DNA from: Branchiostoma lanceolatum
Taxonomy: Eukaryota; Chordata; Leptocardii; Amphioxiformes; Branchiostomatidae
Direction: 5' to 3'
DNA length: 64,000 nucleotides
Assembly (NCBI RefSeq): GCF_035083965.1
Contig: NC_089724.1
Coordinates: forward strand, 24,810,974 to 24,874,973
In this document: piece by piece, positions 36,241-48,100 of the stretch
Position numbering within the stretch: position 1 is the first letter of the stretch
How the letters are laid out: the number at the start of each line of letters is the position of its first letter
Made by a program: the position numbers and the translations under genes
The notes under the pieces: generated by a model
What the model was told of the DNA's origin: nothing
The model's database searches: none
Seen by the model: only the letters and a program-made list of their open reading frames with translations

Positions 36241-38300
36241 AAGCCAAAACTTAAGTTTATAAGTCGTTAAGGTTATACATTTATTGAAACTGATCATGTC
36301 TAAAGTTTATGTGGAAAGACGTATGCAGGCAGTACTATACAAAATGTATTACCCTTGAAAAAATAAGTTACCACACTGTATATGGCTATAATGGGGAGGG
36401 GGGTATTTTGTTAGCTACAATGTGATGTACATGTAGTGGTGGTAAATGTGAGCTGTATATGTCTGACTAACTTGAGAATGGTGATGTAGTTCGAAATTCA
36501 AAGCCACAAGTAACACTGAAGCATCAGCTTCAAAATCACCTGTCTTGTCTCTTAAAGTAGCTCGCATCTAATTACTTTTACGTGCGAAATCTGAGAAAAA
36601 GATCTGTAGACAAATGTTTGGTCAATGTTCAACCCAATTTTAGAATTGGTTTTGAAACCTGAAACATTTCGCTGTCCATTGGAAGATACAATTTAGGTCT
36701 CGTGTGCTGTCTTTTTAGTACGGGGAAAAGGAGGACTTTCTTGTACAAACTCGGCTAGTATGTAGCTCACATACATGTATTCCTAACATCGATAGTAGTT
36801 CCAAGTAATTGTACTGTATGTGTTACAGTCTCCGCTAGTCAGTTCCTTGACTGTGTGACATAACTGCTGCAGTTGGAGATTTGGAGGAATATCGCATGTA
36901 CAAAAAAGATGACTTTGTACAGCTTGTGATTCTGGTATGCAGATAAGGTAGATGTGACTTAGCCTACTTCGCAGACTTCCTAGAACGGCGGCATATATAT
37001 TTGGGGGAGAAAGGCGGTCATCCCTCGGCAGCGAAACTCCCTTGCCGGCATTAGAAAACCTTGGCCCGAGTAAGAAATCGTGTCACTCCCCCTCCCCCAA
37101 ATATATACGCCGCCGTTCTCGGAAGTCTGCGAAGGAGGCTAGATGTGACTGTGCTTTACTTATTGCTAAGTTACCAGTATACCAGAACCTACCATGTATT
37201 AGGTACTGTACTTCATAATTATCTTCATAAGGAGTATAAGTTGGTCCTACTCTTGTGAACTTGTTACCAAATTATTACTCCAAAAAGAAATGTTGAGATT
37301 TCCTGTGAAGCTGGGATATCTACATTGATACGTAGCCATGATGAAGACGAATAAGAAATACTAGTAGGACTGAATTGTGTTGACAGCGTCACAATAGAGG
37401 GGAGTTACTCTGAATGTTTTTGGCTGAAAAGAGCACTGTACTGACACTTGTAGAATGTTGCTCTAGTGTATGCTTGAGTTTTTACATTGGAAATTTACCA
37501 TTCCAAGTACATGGATGTTGTATGTCCTCCATCTAGTGTTAATCTCATCTGTACAGATATGTAGGAGATACATGTACATGTTTTTGTTGATTTTGGGTTA
37601 TTTGTATTTTGGAGTCTTTTTGGTAGTAAATCAATCCTTTGAAACCCCTCATTTGTGTCATTTTTTTATTTGTACTCCTTTCGGTTTGTTTGTCCAAGTG
37701 TGTGTGCAATATTGTTCCAAGATAGGCTAGGGTTTCAGGAAATGGTGTAACTGGAGACTCAGGGGACGGAAGGCTGGTGTGGGCCGTTGAAAGTTGTTGC
37801 CGTTGGCTTGGCCCGGGTGCAAAGTCCCCCAGGAAATTACACAGTCACAAAACTCTCTTAAATATTTCGCAGAGGTATGAGAGCTTTGACTTCTTGTCAC
37901 CTCTGTAGAACTACTAGTACAGAGGTTTTATTTCCGAGGTATGCATGCATGTATATATATACACAAAGTTCCTCAAGAATTTTATGGTGGAAGTCCATGG
38001 AAAATGCCTCTTAGAAATGTTTTGGGAGAAGTCATTAATTTATTTTTCTGTTAGCTCTCTCTACTATCAACACCACAACTGTACAAAGGCAATTAGCGGT
38101 GGCAGACTTTACCCCTTTCATTTTAGTTACCCATACTGCTTTGTGACCACCCTTCCAGTCCCACAGACAAAAATAGCACTGAGGGTGTATGGCAATGTTG
38201 CATGCAGGGGCCAAAAACAGCTCTCTTATGGGTGAAGTAAGAATAGTAGAGTCTTCATTAATTGAAAGGAAAACAGGACAACTTTTTCTATCAACATAAG
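36241..38300. other. HSPA9 3' flank
   Basis: Two kilobases after the HSPA9 stop hold the MITE at 36960-37141 and otherwise unremarkable AT-rich sequence. No canonical plus-strand AATAAA was seen close to the stop, so the HSPA9 3' UTR end is undefined. Short open frames at 37061-38235 have no support. Confidence 0.5.
36960..37141. mobile_element. TAGCC-end MITE with exact 9-bp target duplication (second copy)
   Basis: TAGCCTACTTCGCAGACTTC is mirrored by GAAGTCTGCGAAGGAGGCTA. GATGTGACT flanks it at 36951-36959 and 37142-37150. Same family as 820-1025, sharing the GAACGGCGGC and ATATATA blocks. Likely within the HSPA9 3' UTR. Confidence 0.9.
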
Positions 38301-38307
38301 GTGTATT

Positions 38308-38313
38308 TTTATT
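38308..38313 (-). terminator. Candidate polyadenylation signal of the mutase gene
   Basis: Minus-strand AATAAA about 830 nt downstream of the mutase stop codon. No closer canonical signal was noticed. Confidence 0.35.
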
Positions 38314-38912
38314 GTCTCTGCAAAATTAACACTCCAATAGTACTAGGTACTACTAGTACTACACAGCAATGGTTACAAACCTTAGTCGATGTTAAGGTAT
38401 TCATCAATACTCTTCAATAAAAGTATACCTTCTTTGTACAACTTCTGCTCTTAGATGTCAAAACATGACCTTTAATTTACTATATGTCAATGTAACACTT
38501 TGCTCAAACATATACACAATCGTAGCGAATTGTTTATCATTCTTGTTGTATTTCATACAAACATGTAAAGCATTGGAAATCTAGTCACTCTAAAGTGCCA
38601 GCACAAATTTTACAGTTCCTCTCACTATTACATGGGGTGAAGCACCATGCCTTTTGACAACCGATGATTCATTACAGTTTAACAATCATTCACCAAGATT
38701 CTAAAGCCTATAGCTTTCAATTGATATAAAGCTCTCTCTCTCTTATGGTCTGATATCCTTGTAAAACAACAGTTTTACGTTTATGAAGACTAGACATTCA
38801 GGTAAACAGTATTCAAAGACAAAATTCTCAACAATTGGATAAGATATACGGATATTACTTCTGGACTTCGTGTGACATCCATCACTCTTTTTTAGCATAA
38901 CTAGCATGGACT

Positions 38913-39003
38913 TAGCCTGAGTGTCATCCTGTTTCAGTTCTAGGCTCTGAAACAGAAGTTTGGTGAAGGCAGAGCCTGGAACTGAGATAGGATGACACTC
39001 AGA
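38913..39003. mobile_element. Degraded TAGCC-end foldback
   Basis: TAGCCTGAGTGTCATCCTGT pairs imperfectly with AGATAGGATGACACTCAG, and CAGTTCTAGGCTCTG with CAGAGCCTGGAACTG. The right terminus is altered and no target duplication is seen. In the mutase 3' UTR. Confidence 0.6.
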
Positions 39004-39139
39004 ACGAGCCAATGCTTGTACATGAGATGTAACTGAAAAAACATTTGAGCATGTATAGTAATCTCTGTACCTTATCAAGTTGAATTTGATTGTCTTAAAA
39101 TGTGAGTTGCGTTCCTAAAGACATGATTCCCTGTCTGAG

Positions 39140-42100
39140 TTACTTCTTGAGTAGTGATTGGCCGGTCATCTCGGCCGGGATGTCCAGTCCCATCAGATCC
39201 AGCACGGTCGGCGCCACGTCACATATCGCCGCGTTGTGCTCCGGCTTCTTAAACACGGCCGAGCCGCCCGACATCACAAACGGCACTGGAACAGGAGGAA
39301 CAAAACATTTAGTTTGGTATCCAGGAATGAATGATATGTTTTAATTAAATGTATACAACTGAACAAAAGTTTTCAAGTAAGTTCCCAATATAGCTGATGG
39401 ACATTAACTTGGAATCATATACAAATGTTTGCAAATAGCATAACAAAGCTGAGAATCAGTGCACATTGCACCAGCCACTCAGAGATTGTGTCCCACATGT
39501 AATGGAAGTGTTGAAGATGAATTCCACTTTGTGATGAATTGTCCAACTTATAGCAAAGAGAGAGAAATGCTTTTACAGACTATTACTACTAAGACAAACT
39601 TCACCCTATCTGGTACACAGAGCGATATTTTCTATGTACTGTTGTCATGTCCGACTCCTATATCTATGTACATAGGTCAATTTCTCCATAAATCATTCGA
39701 AAAGCGAGACAGAATTACCCATACATGACTATATATTGTAACAAATACACTGGTTTCGAAAATATTTTGTACTTAGAATTGTAGGATAGATTAGCCTTGT
39801 AGAACAGATTGTTGATTTCATGCCATACATTGTACCATGTACGATTGTTGAGCAATAAAGTTCACTTCACTTCACTTAAAGTTCACTTCACTTCACTTCA
39901 CTTGTAACTATACATGTAGAGTTAAAACCAGTTTTGAAGCTCAGTTTGTACTGACCTCTATTGCAGGTGTGTGCAGTAAACGGTTTCTTGTTCTCATCGT
40001 ACATCTGTTCCGCGTTTCCGTGGTCCGCCGTGACCAGCATGACGTAGCCGTGCTCCTGGCACGCTTTGTCGATGCGTCCAATGGCTACGTCTGTAGTGAT
40101 AATAACAATCATGGTTTATTGGTCAGAAATTACTCGTGCAATGGCAGCCTTTCTAGTGCTGAATTGGTGCAGGGTTTACAATCACATAATACACATGGGC
40201 AACAGATACATATTTGCTCCACACTTGCACTTTGTGAAACTGTCGCAAGGGTCTGGGCGGCTGCCATTTGGCACTACCAGGTAACCTCGGTACGACCTTC
40301 CCTAACTTAAGTCAGGTACCCATTCACACCTGGGTGGAGTGAGGAAAGTCGAAAGTGCCTTTCCCAAGGGCACAATATTGGGGCATATCAGTGGTTTCGA
40401 AACTCGGGACCTCTCGTTTCTGGGTGCCATCCTCTAAAGTTACCTAATAGAGCTCTCCCTTTTCGCTCGCTTACCCATACACCTGGTTAGCAAGCAAAAA
40501 TGGAGAGCCAGTGGTAACTACAGATTTAATTCATTCATTTTCCAAGGGAGAAATCACAGATCAGGCCTGAGGCCTATTTTTAAGGTGTCCCTGGGCACAT
40601 ACAATACTCATTAACAAGAACATACACAGTCACAGTAAAAAAAAAATTATATAGAAGTAGCACAGGTATATACCGGTAGACATAAGAAAAAAATCTGCAA
40701 AACTCTAATTTCGCTTGCACTCCATCATAACCTGCCTCCGCAGGTGGTATTTTCAGCCCTACTTACCTGTGGCTGCGCAGGCTTTAACAGCCGGCTCGTA
40801 CTGCCCAGTGTGTCCCACCATGTCAGGGGGAGCAAAGTTACACATCATGAACGGGTACTTTCCACCTTCGATGGTCTCTATCATCTGCAAAAGACGATAG
40901 AGAAGCTTTTATACAGTCTCTACAATCAACAAGCAAAAATCAGTACTGTTCAGTAAGTTACACTGATAGTTTTTTTAATGTGCAAGTTTAGGTATCAGAC
41001 TGATACCTAAACTTGCACATTAAAAAAACCCTTCTCAAGAATGGATATCCGGAAGTGTGAATACTGATGCTGCATTAGTAGATCCCTTTAAATATAACTT
41101 TGTAGGCTAACAAGAGTTGACCCAATATGTAGAAGAGGAACATACACAAAAATGGAAGACAAGTTCTAAAATCACCAAGAAGACCACTTGCCTTGTCTGC
41201 TACCCCAGCGCAACTCATCTCAGGTTGAAGGTCATAGGTTGCGACCCTGGGGGAGGGCACTAGGCATCGCTCCTCCTTGTCAAACTGGACCTCCTGTCCA
41301 CCGTTGAAGAAGAAGGTGACATGGGCATACTTCTCTGTTTCTACAGGGGGAGGATTCAAGACTGATGTGAAATATCAGACATCTTTTTTTTTCTTTGAGT
41401 TTGCAGTTGAAACAATAGTAGCAACAGAATGGACATGGTGGAGAAGTGACAGCAAAAATTGAAGACATCATCAAAATGACTATAATTCTAAATTTAAGAT
41501 TAACATTATCTACATCCATGACTGGCATTGCAGCATCCATATTCTTTGCTACTTTCACGGAAATAACAAGCAATTGTGAGGTTCAGATCTAAGAGTAGGA
41601 TTCCACAGAAGCAAGACCGTTTAGCATGCACAAATGTTGACACATCTAAATGTGGCTACTTGCTAATCTCTCAATGGCCTTTCAGTGAGTTCCCAATGAT
41701 TGCCAAGGTCTCCCAATTATCTCTCAATCAACTTTTGATGATCTCAATGATTTTGGGTTGCTCAATGGGAGCCCTGTCAGGGCTCGAAATAGTGGGTGCA
41801 TGTGCACCCAGTGCACCCAAAATTGGAGCTGTGCACCTAAATTTTGACTGTGGGTGCACTGGTGCACCTAGATATTTTTGTAGCCTATAGGGTTAAGGTA
41901 CTATTGTACACCAGTATACAGAATATTCTTGAAATGTAAGTATAAAAAACAGCATGATAACTTTTTGCTGTACTTTATTTAATGTATTATTTGTTTGAAA
42001 TTTTGAGGTTAGCTATAGAATTACAGATTGAAGTTCTTAAGAAAGGCAGCAGCGTTAAACTTTGTAATTATGTTCTGAAGAATATTCAACTTTATTTTAT

Positions 42101-45100
42101 CTGGTGCACCCAAAATTCTTTCTGTGCACCCAATTTTTTTAGTTGGGTGCACCAGTGCACCTATTCCCAAAGATGAATTTCGAGCCATGCCTGTTGAAAT
42201 GTCTCTCTCTCTCTCTCCAATTTTACGTCTTTTATTCCCCATCATATGGGGGTTGGACGTGCTTGCACATGGATGGGGGAGCCCCAGAACTCCTTATCAA
42301 GTGCAAGTCTTTTTTGTAGCAAGAGTTTTTACGGCTGGATGCCCTTCCTAACGCCAACCCAAACCCTACTGCTGGGCTTAGGACATGGGAAATATGTGTT
42401 AAGTGCCTTTCCCAAGGGCACAACGTCTGGGTGCATGTCCAGACATGTCTGGGTGCTCCACTGGCGATTGAACCTGGGTCTCATTGGTTCATAGCCGGAT
42501 GCGCTGCCACTATGCCACATAATGTATCATGTTGTAAATGTCCACTTGACCAGTCACAAACCTGCGCAGTGGTACTGTGGGACGTTCTTCTTGGCCAGCC
42601 ACTCAGCTAGCACGTTGTCCATCCGTTGTGGGGGGAACAACACTGGGAAGGGAAACTCCTCCTTGTACTGGGTTAAACTATAGACTCCCTGTTGGAGGCA
42701 GAACAGATGAAGGTTAGACATCCAGGTTATAAGATACGCCAAAAAAACAGTTACTGACAAGCTACTGGATAAAATGTTGAAATAGTCAGACGTTTCAGAC
42801 GGCATCCGCTGTCTTTCATCCATGGCTTATGGAGAACTAAAGAACCAGGTTTTATGATTTAGAAAAGAGAGATGTTTTTCATGAAGTCTAGGTTATTGTA
42901 AGTTTACCTTTCTCCTATAAGATTGCTGTATGAAATATGCCAGCATATTTAATCAGGCTTGAAAGACTTCTTTTTTAAATCCCGTAAAATCTCTATTTAC
43001 GTACGCACTTTTTAAATTTTTCAAGTCGCAAGCAGGTGGTCCAGGCTGACGCCAAAGTCGGGGTGCGTACGTTAGGAGGGGTTCTTCCTCGGAAAAATCG
43101 CATATCAAATCTCAAATCTTTATTTGTATGAATCAACATCACAGAAGTAACATATACAGGTACATGCACATCTGAATAGCGCTGATCTTACATATAATAT
43201 ACCTATGTACACAAATATGAAATAACAACGGACTACGACGCAGACTGCAATTGACTGTTGTACAAACGGATGGAGTAGTGGAGGAAAGAATTGTACAGTC
43301 TGTTCGTCCTGGCTAAGGGGACACTTATTCGGCCAGAGTTCCTTAGAGACCTTCCAGTGCCCACCGATCTAACGTCTGGAACCAGATCATGCAACGGGTG
43401 GTCTGATTTGAGCATGCACTTAAACAGTTTGAGAGCAGCAAGCTCACGTCTCTCCTTCAAAGTTGGAAGGGTTGGAAGACTCCTCCTTCCACCAAAAGAT
43501 ATGATCCTTAAGGCTCTTCTCTGAACCCTCTCCATTGCCAGTTCTTGTTGTCTGCTGCAGCCGACCAGGAGTACATGCCCATACTCAAGCACAGGCCTGA
43601 CCAAGGCTGTATACACTTGAAGAAGGTCAGACACGCTCATGCCTTGTTTGGTGAGGAGTCTAAGGTAATGAAGTCTCCGCGAGGCCTTGGTTACCATTGA
43701 ATTCACCTGCTCATTAAAAGTGAGACCTTTATCCAGAATGAAGCCAAGTCCCTTAGCCGAGTCCACAACAGGGACTGGTTGTCCCCCAAGGGTCAATGCA
43801 GGTGGCACAGGAACACGCTTGCAAAAACATATTTGGAGCAGCTGGCTCTTCATGCCGTTCAGTAACATCCTCTGTTCGCTAGCCCAAGAGTCAAGGTGGG
43901 ACGACTCCTCAGCGACTGACCTGTCCTCGTCCGTGCTAAAAGTGTCCTGGACAAGGTCACATCGTCGGCGTAGCCGATGTTCAACGTGTCGGTGTAAACT
44001 GTTGTCCGGGTGCTCATGAACAGTAAAAACAAGTATGGAGAGATGACTCCACCTTGCGGGACGCCAGATGTTAGTGTGCACCAGGAACTCATCTCACCAT
44101 TTGCAACTACTCTCTGCTGTCTGTCGGTCAGGTAGTTGTGAATCCATGCCACCATTCTTGAGCTAAGTTCAAGATCAATCACAGTCTGGAGGAGCAAAGC
44201 ATGATCAACACGATCAAATGCTTTGCTCATGTCAGCAAAAACTGCTCGAATAAGGGTTGGCTTTCTGGAGTCCAGAGCAGTCAGCCAGGTGTGAACCATG
44301 CGCACCAGGGCGATGGTCGTTGACGATCCCCGCAGGTACGCGTACTGGTCCCTGATAACTGCACGCAGTGAAGGGAGCAGTCTTTTCAGGACACACTTTT
44401 CAGGACACACTTTTCTAACGTACGCACCCCCTCTCCAGCATTTCGGTGGATAGTTAGAGGTTGACATGATCATCCTTCCGATGATGTTTACCGACTTAAA
44501 GCGTTACTGAGAAAAAGCTTGAGAGTACGGTACATCTTCATGCAAATGAAGTGTGGAATGCTACCACACAATCAATTAGTAATAAAGGATAGATAATAAA
44601 TATATTTAAATTGTTTGACATTTTCTCAGTAACGCTTTAAGTCGGTAAACATCATCGGAAGGATGATCATGTCAACCTCTAACTATCCACCGAAATGCTG
44701 GAGAGGGGGTGCGTACGTTAGGAGGGTTTTTCCCCTGAACGTTTCAACTCACTGAGTCAGGCCCGCAATCGTCCCCAAATCGGGGGTGCGTACGTTAGGA
44801 GGGGTGCGTACGTAAATAGGGATTTTACGGTATTGCAAGTTGTCAGATTTTAGTAGCAAACTTTATGCATATATCAACATTACCTTCTAACTTTACTTTT
44901 AACATAACAGCAACTATGATTCTCATTCGTTCAGACCCTTGTAGTGCCTAGCCTAATGTTGATAACTATCATGAAAAAAGGCAATGCCCTTCATATGCAT
45001 GTACTACATATTATGTGTATATGTGAAGTTCTTACTATATCCTTGGGGATGACAGACACGTCAAACGGTGGCTTGACGCCGAAGGTCTCCGCAATCTGCC

Positions 45101-48100
45101 TCATGCGATCAGCGCGGAAGTCAATGAACACAAGAGTGTCCTTATCTGTGATTAAATACAGGAATAGAAAACATTTCTTTTAATATATACAATGTAGCAT
45201 TTTCATCTGACATCATAGTTACACTAACAGGTCTTAGCATTGCAGTGAATTGTAGCTCAAGCGTCATCTGACATTAGAGGTCTTCTGACCCCTTTCAAAT
45301 AAGGTAAATCTTGTCATAAGTGTGTATAGTTCAAAGTAGAGAAAACACACAAAATATGTGAATAAAAAATCTAAAACACTGTATGCTTGAGCTAGGGTCC
45401 ATTGAAATGCAAATCAGGGACACTGCACAGCACCTGCCTGCTTCATCAGGGCTCGAAATAGTGGGTGCATGTGCACCTGTGTGCACCCAAAATTGGAGCT
45501 GTGCACCTAATTTTTCACTGTGGGTGCACCAGTGCACCTAGATATTTTTGTACTCTATAGGGTAACAGTTCTCTTGTACAGTAGCAATAGTGGCATACAG
45601 AATGTTCTTGAAATGTAAGTATCAGAAAAAGCAATTTAACCTTTTTTTGTACTTTATTTGTATTGCTTGGTTGAAATTTGAAATCTTGATAGAATTACAG
45701 ATTGAAGTTCTTGTGAGAGGCAGTAGCGTCAAACTTATGTTTTGCTGATATTTACTTTATCTTATGTGGTGCACCCAAACTTTTTTCCGTGCACCTAATT
45801 TTTTGGGTTGGGTGCACCAGTGCACCTATTTCCAAAAAAGAATTTCGAGCCCTGTTCATTGATATGGAAAATGAGTTAAAAAAAGCTCTGTAGAAATTAT
45901 CTTATTGTAAGCTATCTTTCTGTGTTAACCTCTACTTCTGCTAACAGGAATAATCAATTTAGTTCTCCACAAATGATTACAACCTCTGTAAACTGGTTAA
46001 CACAACACACATACCTTGGACACGGGAGTCGTCACCTAGAACAATAGGCTTCAGAAACTCGTCAGTTTCCCCAGCCTCATAACGGGCCTTCACCACCTGA
46101 AGGATAAAAAGGGGTACTGAGTTTTTGCTTCAAATCAAGAAAGTAGAAACAAGGGTAACACTTAGTTCTATCTCAGTCTATATATATCAAACAGCTAAGG
46201 CCACACCATTTTAATTTCTTGGTTAACGGATAGAAAAAAAAAATGCTAGATTGGAAAATCAACAGGAAAACAGAATCTCAGAGGAAAGTTCGTACTTTGG
46301 TGCACACAATTTCAGGGATTGAACAGGGTCAGGTGCAAGTTTTCACCCTAGCCTTCTGTTTCCATGATCTTTTTTTTGTGCTAAAATTTAAAAAAAATCT
46401 GTTAAACCAAGAAATTGAATTGGTGTGGCCTAAACCTGTCTACAGTGACAACTAGTAAAGGGACTTGAAGTAAATCGTAACACTTAACAGGTGGCCACTT
46501 TTTTTAAAGACAGGATTCTTAAAGCTTGGGTCAATCAATGGGAAAAATTATCTTAGGGATCAACATGACAAGTGGTCACATTGGCAGGAGATCCTTATGT
46601 GGAAGTGGTAAATGAAATTACTGAGTACTTACACCTTTGTTTGATACAAAAGAATAAAAAAAAGCTATAATATGGTAAATTTACAAATAAGTTTCAAGTC
46701 ACTTCAGACTTTTCTCTCAACAAAATTGGCTTGATTATAGTTTATATAACAAATTCCTATCTGAGGGTTTAATCTTACAGATAAGGACTTTGATTTGAGT
46801 ACCAATAAGGTGACATGAATAAATCTGAGGATTTTACAACAAATACATAATTAAGGACAGATTACTTATTTATTAATTGGTTTGGCTGTTCAGCACGCAC
46901 AGCCAGGGCTGCCCAACTACTAGCAGCCTGTAACAGGCTAGCCCTGCTGACAAAGACAAGACATTACAATGGATTTTTGACATGGACAGCATAACAAGCT
47001 TTATGTCATGCCTGGGCCCGATACGGGTGTTCCGGACCGTGTGATAACTATCTGGATCACATAGGGTTCGGAAGTGTTATCACACAGGCTTCCATAGAAT
47101 ATTTTGAACGCATTTCGAGCGCGCCGGTTGTGCGGCCGTCGGAAATTCGAATACCGGATTCGGAGATTGGAATCAATGTTGCTACAGTTTCTTGTTCGAG
47201 GACACAAAACTCCCTCAACTTCTGGCGCATTCCGCATTGAAATGTATGTTTTCTCGGGTGGGTATGACCAAGGTATGACATAGATAAAATACAACACGTT
47301 GTATTCCGCATCACCCTCGGTCCCAGCCCTCCCGCGGGTTGGACTCTACGGCCGTCGGGCGATCCTACCCACGGTCGGGCTGGTACCTCAGGTGATACGG
47401 AATACCCCGTGTTGTATTCTATATATAACAGATTCTGATGAAGACTTTTGAATAAAAGGTCGAAACCGGTAAATCGTTGTGTCTCAGCCGTCATCCTTCT
47501 GACGCCCAATCGACTAAGCTATAATAGAAGACTTACATCCAGGACTGTATCCTTGGTGGCTTTCTCCCCGATGCCCTGTACCAGACCTTCGTGTGCCAGC
47601 TGGATGCGTTCCCAGCGCTTGTCCCTGTCCATGGCGTAGTACCGACCCACCACGGTAGCCAGCTGCCCATACTTCAACTCCTCCAGCTTATCCAGAACCT
47701 GCTTCAAATACCTAACTGGAGGGGAATGAAGTTGGTGTTAGAATAAAAAAGCACTCTTTCAACAGTTGCTCATCAATTTTCAGCCTTAAGAACTGCATTT
47801 CTCTCCTTGCTTTGAGCCAAAAATTGACCTTGATCTTCAGCAATTATCCCATCATGCATCACATCCGATGGGTCTGTATAAAGGGGTACTACATGGATGG
47901 TTCAATTATTTGTTACAAATTTGCTTTAATTCGTATTGAATTTCAATATAAATGTGGTCTTTTAGAAGAAGAAAAAATTGCTTCTGCTGTTGTATGTCTG
48001 GTTGAAATTTTGCAAGTTGGCTAAATATAATTTGGGTTCATTGCAATTTTTCAAATCAAAAGGTTTTCCCAACAAACAACTTGATAATTATTCTATGTTG

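Larger units (their letters stand above)
42980..44835. mobile_element. Inverted-repeat element enclosing a non-LTR reverse-transcriptase remnant
   Basis: CCGTAAAATCTCTATTTACG then TACGCAC at the left is mirrored at the right (GTGCGTACGTAAATAGGGAT then TTTACGG). Subterminal GGTGCGTACGTTAGGAGGG boxes occur at about 43063, 44707 and 44784. The interior holds the reverse-transcriptase remnant and a long hairpin (arms 44417-44514 and 44622-44722). In the mutase intron between exons 7 and 8. Confidence 0.65.

Noticed and set aside
43233-44473. A cellular gene with an RT-like domain
   Set aside because: [19 protein letters not shown] and YADD with a frameshift and 5' truncation are those of a dead non-LTR element.
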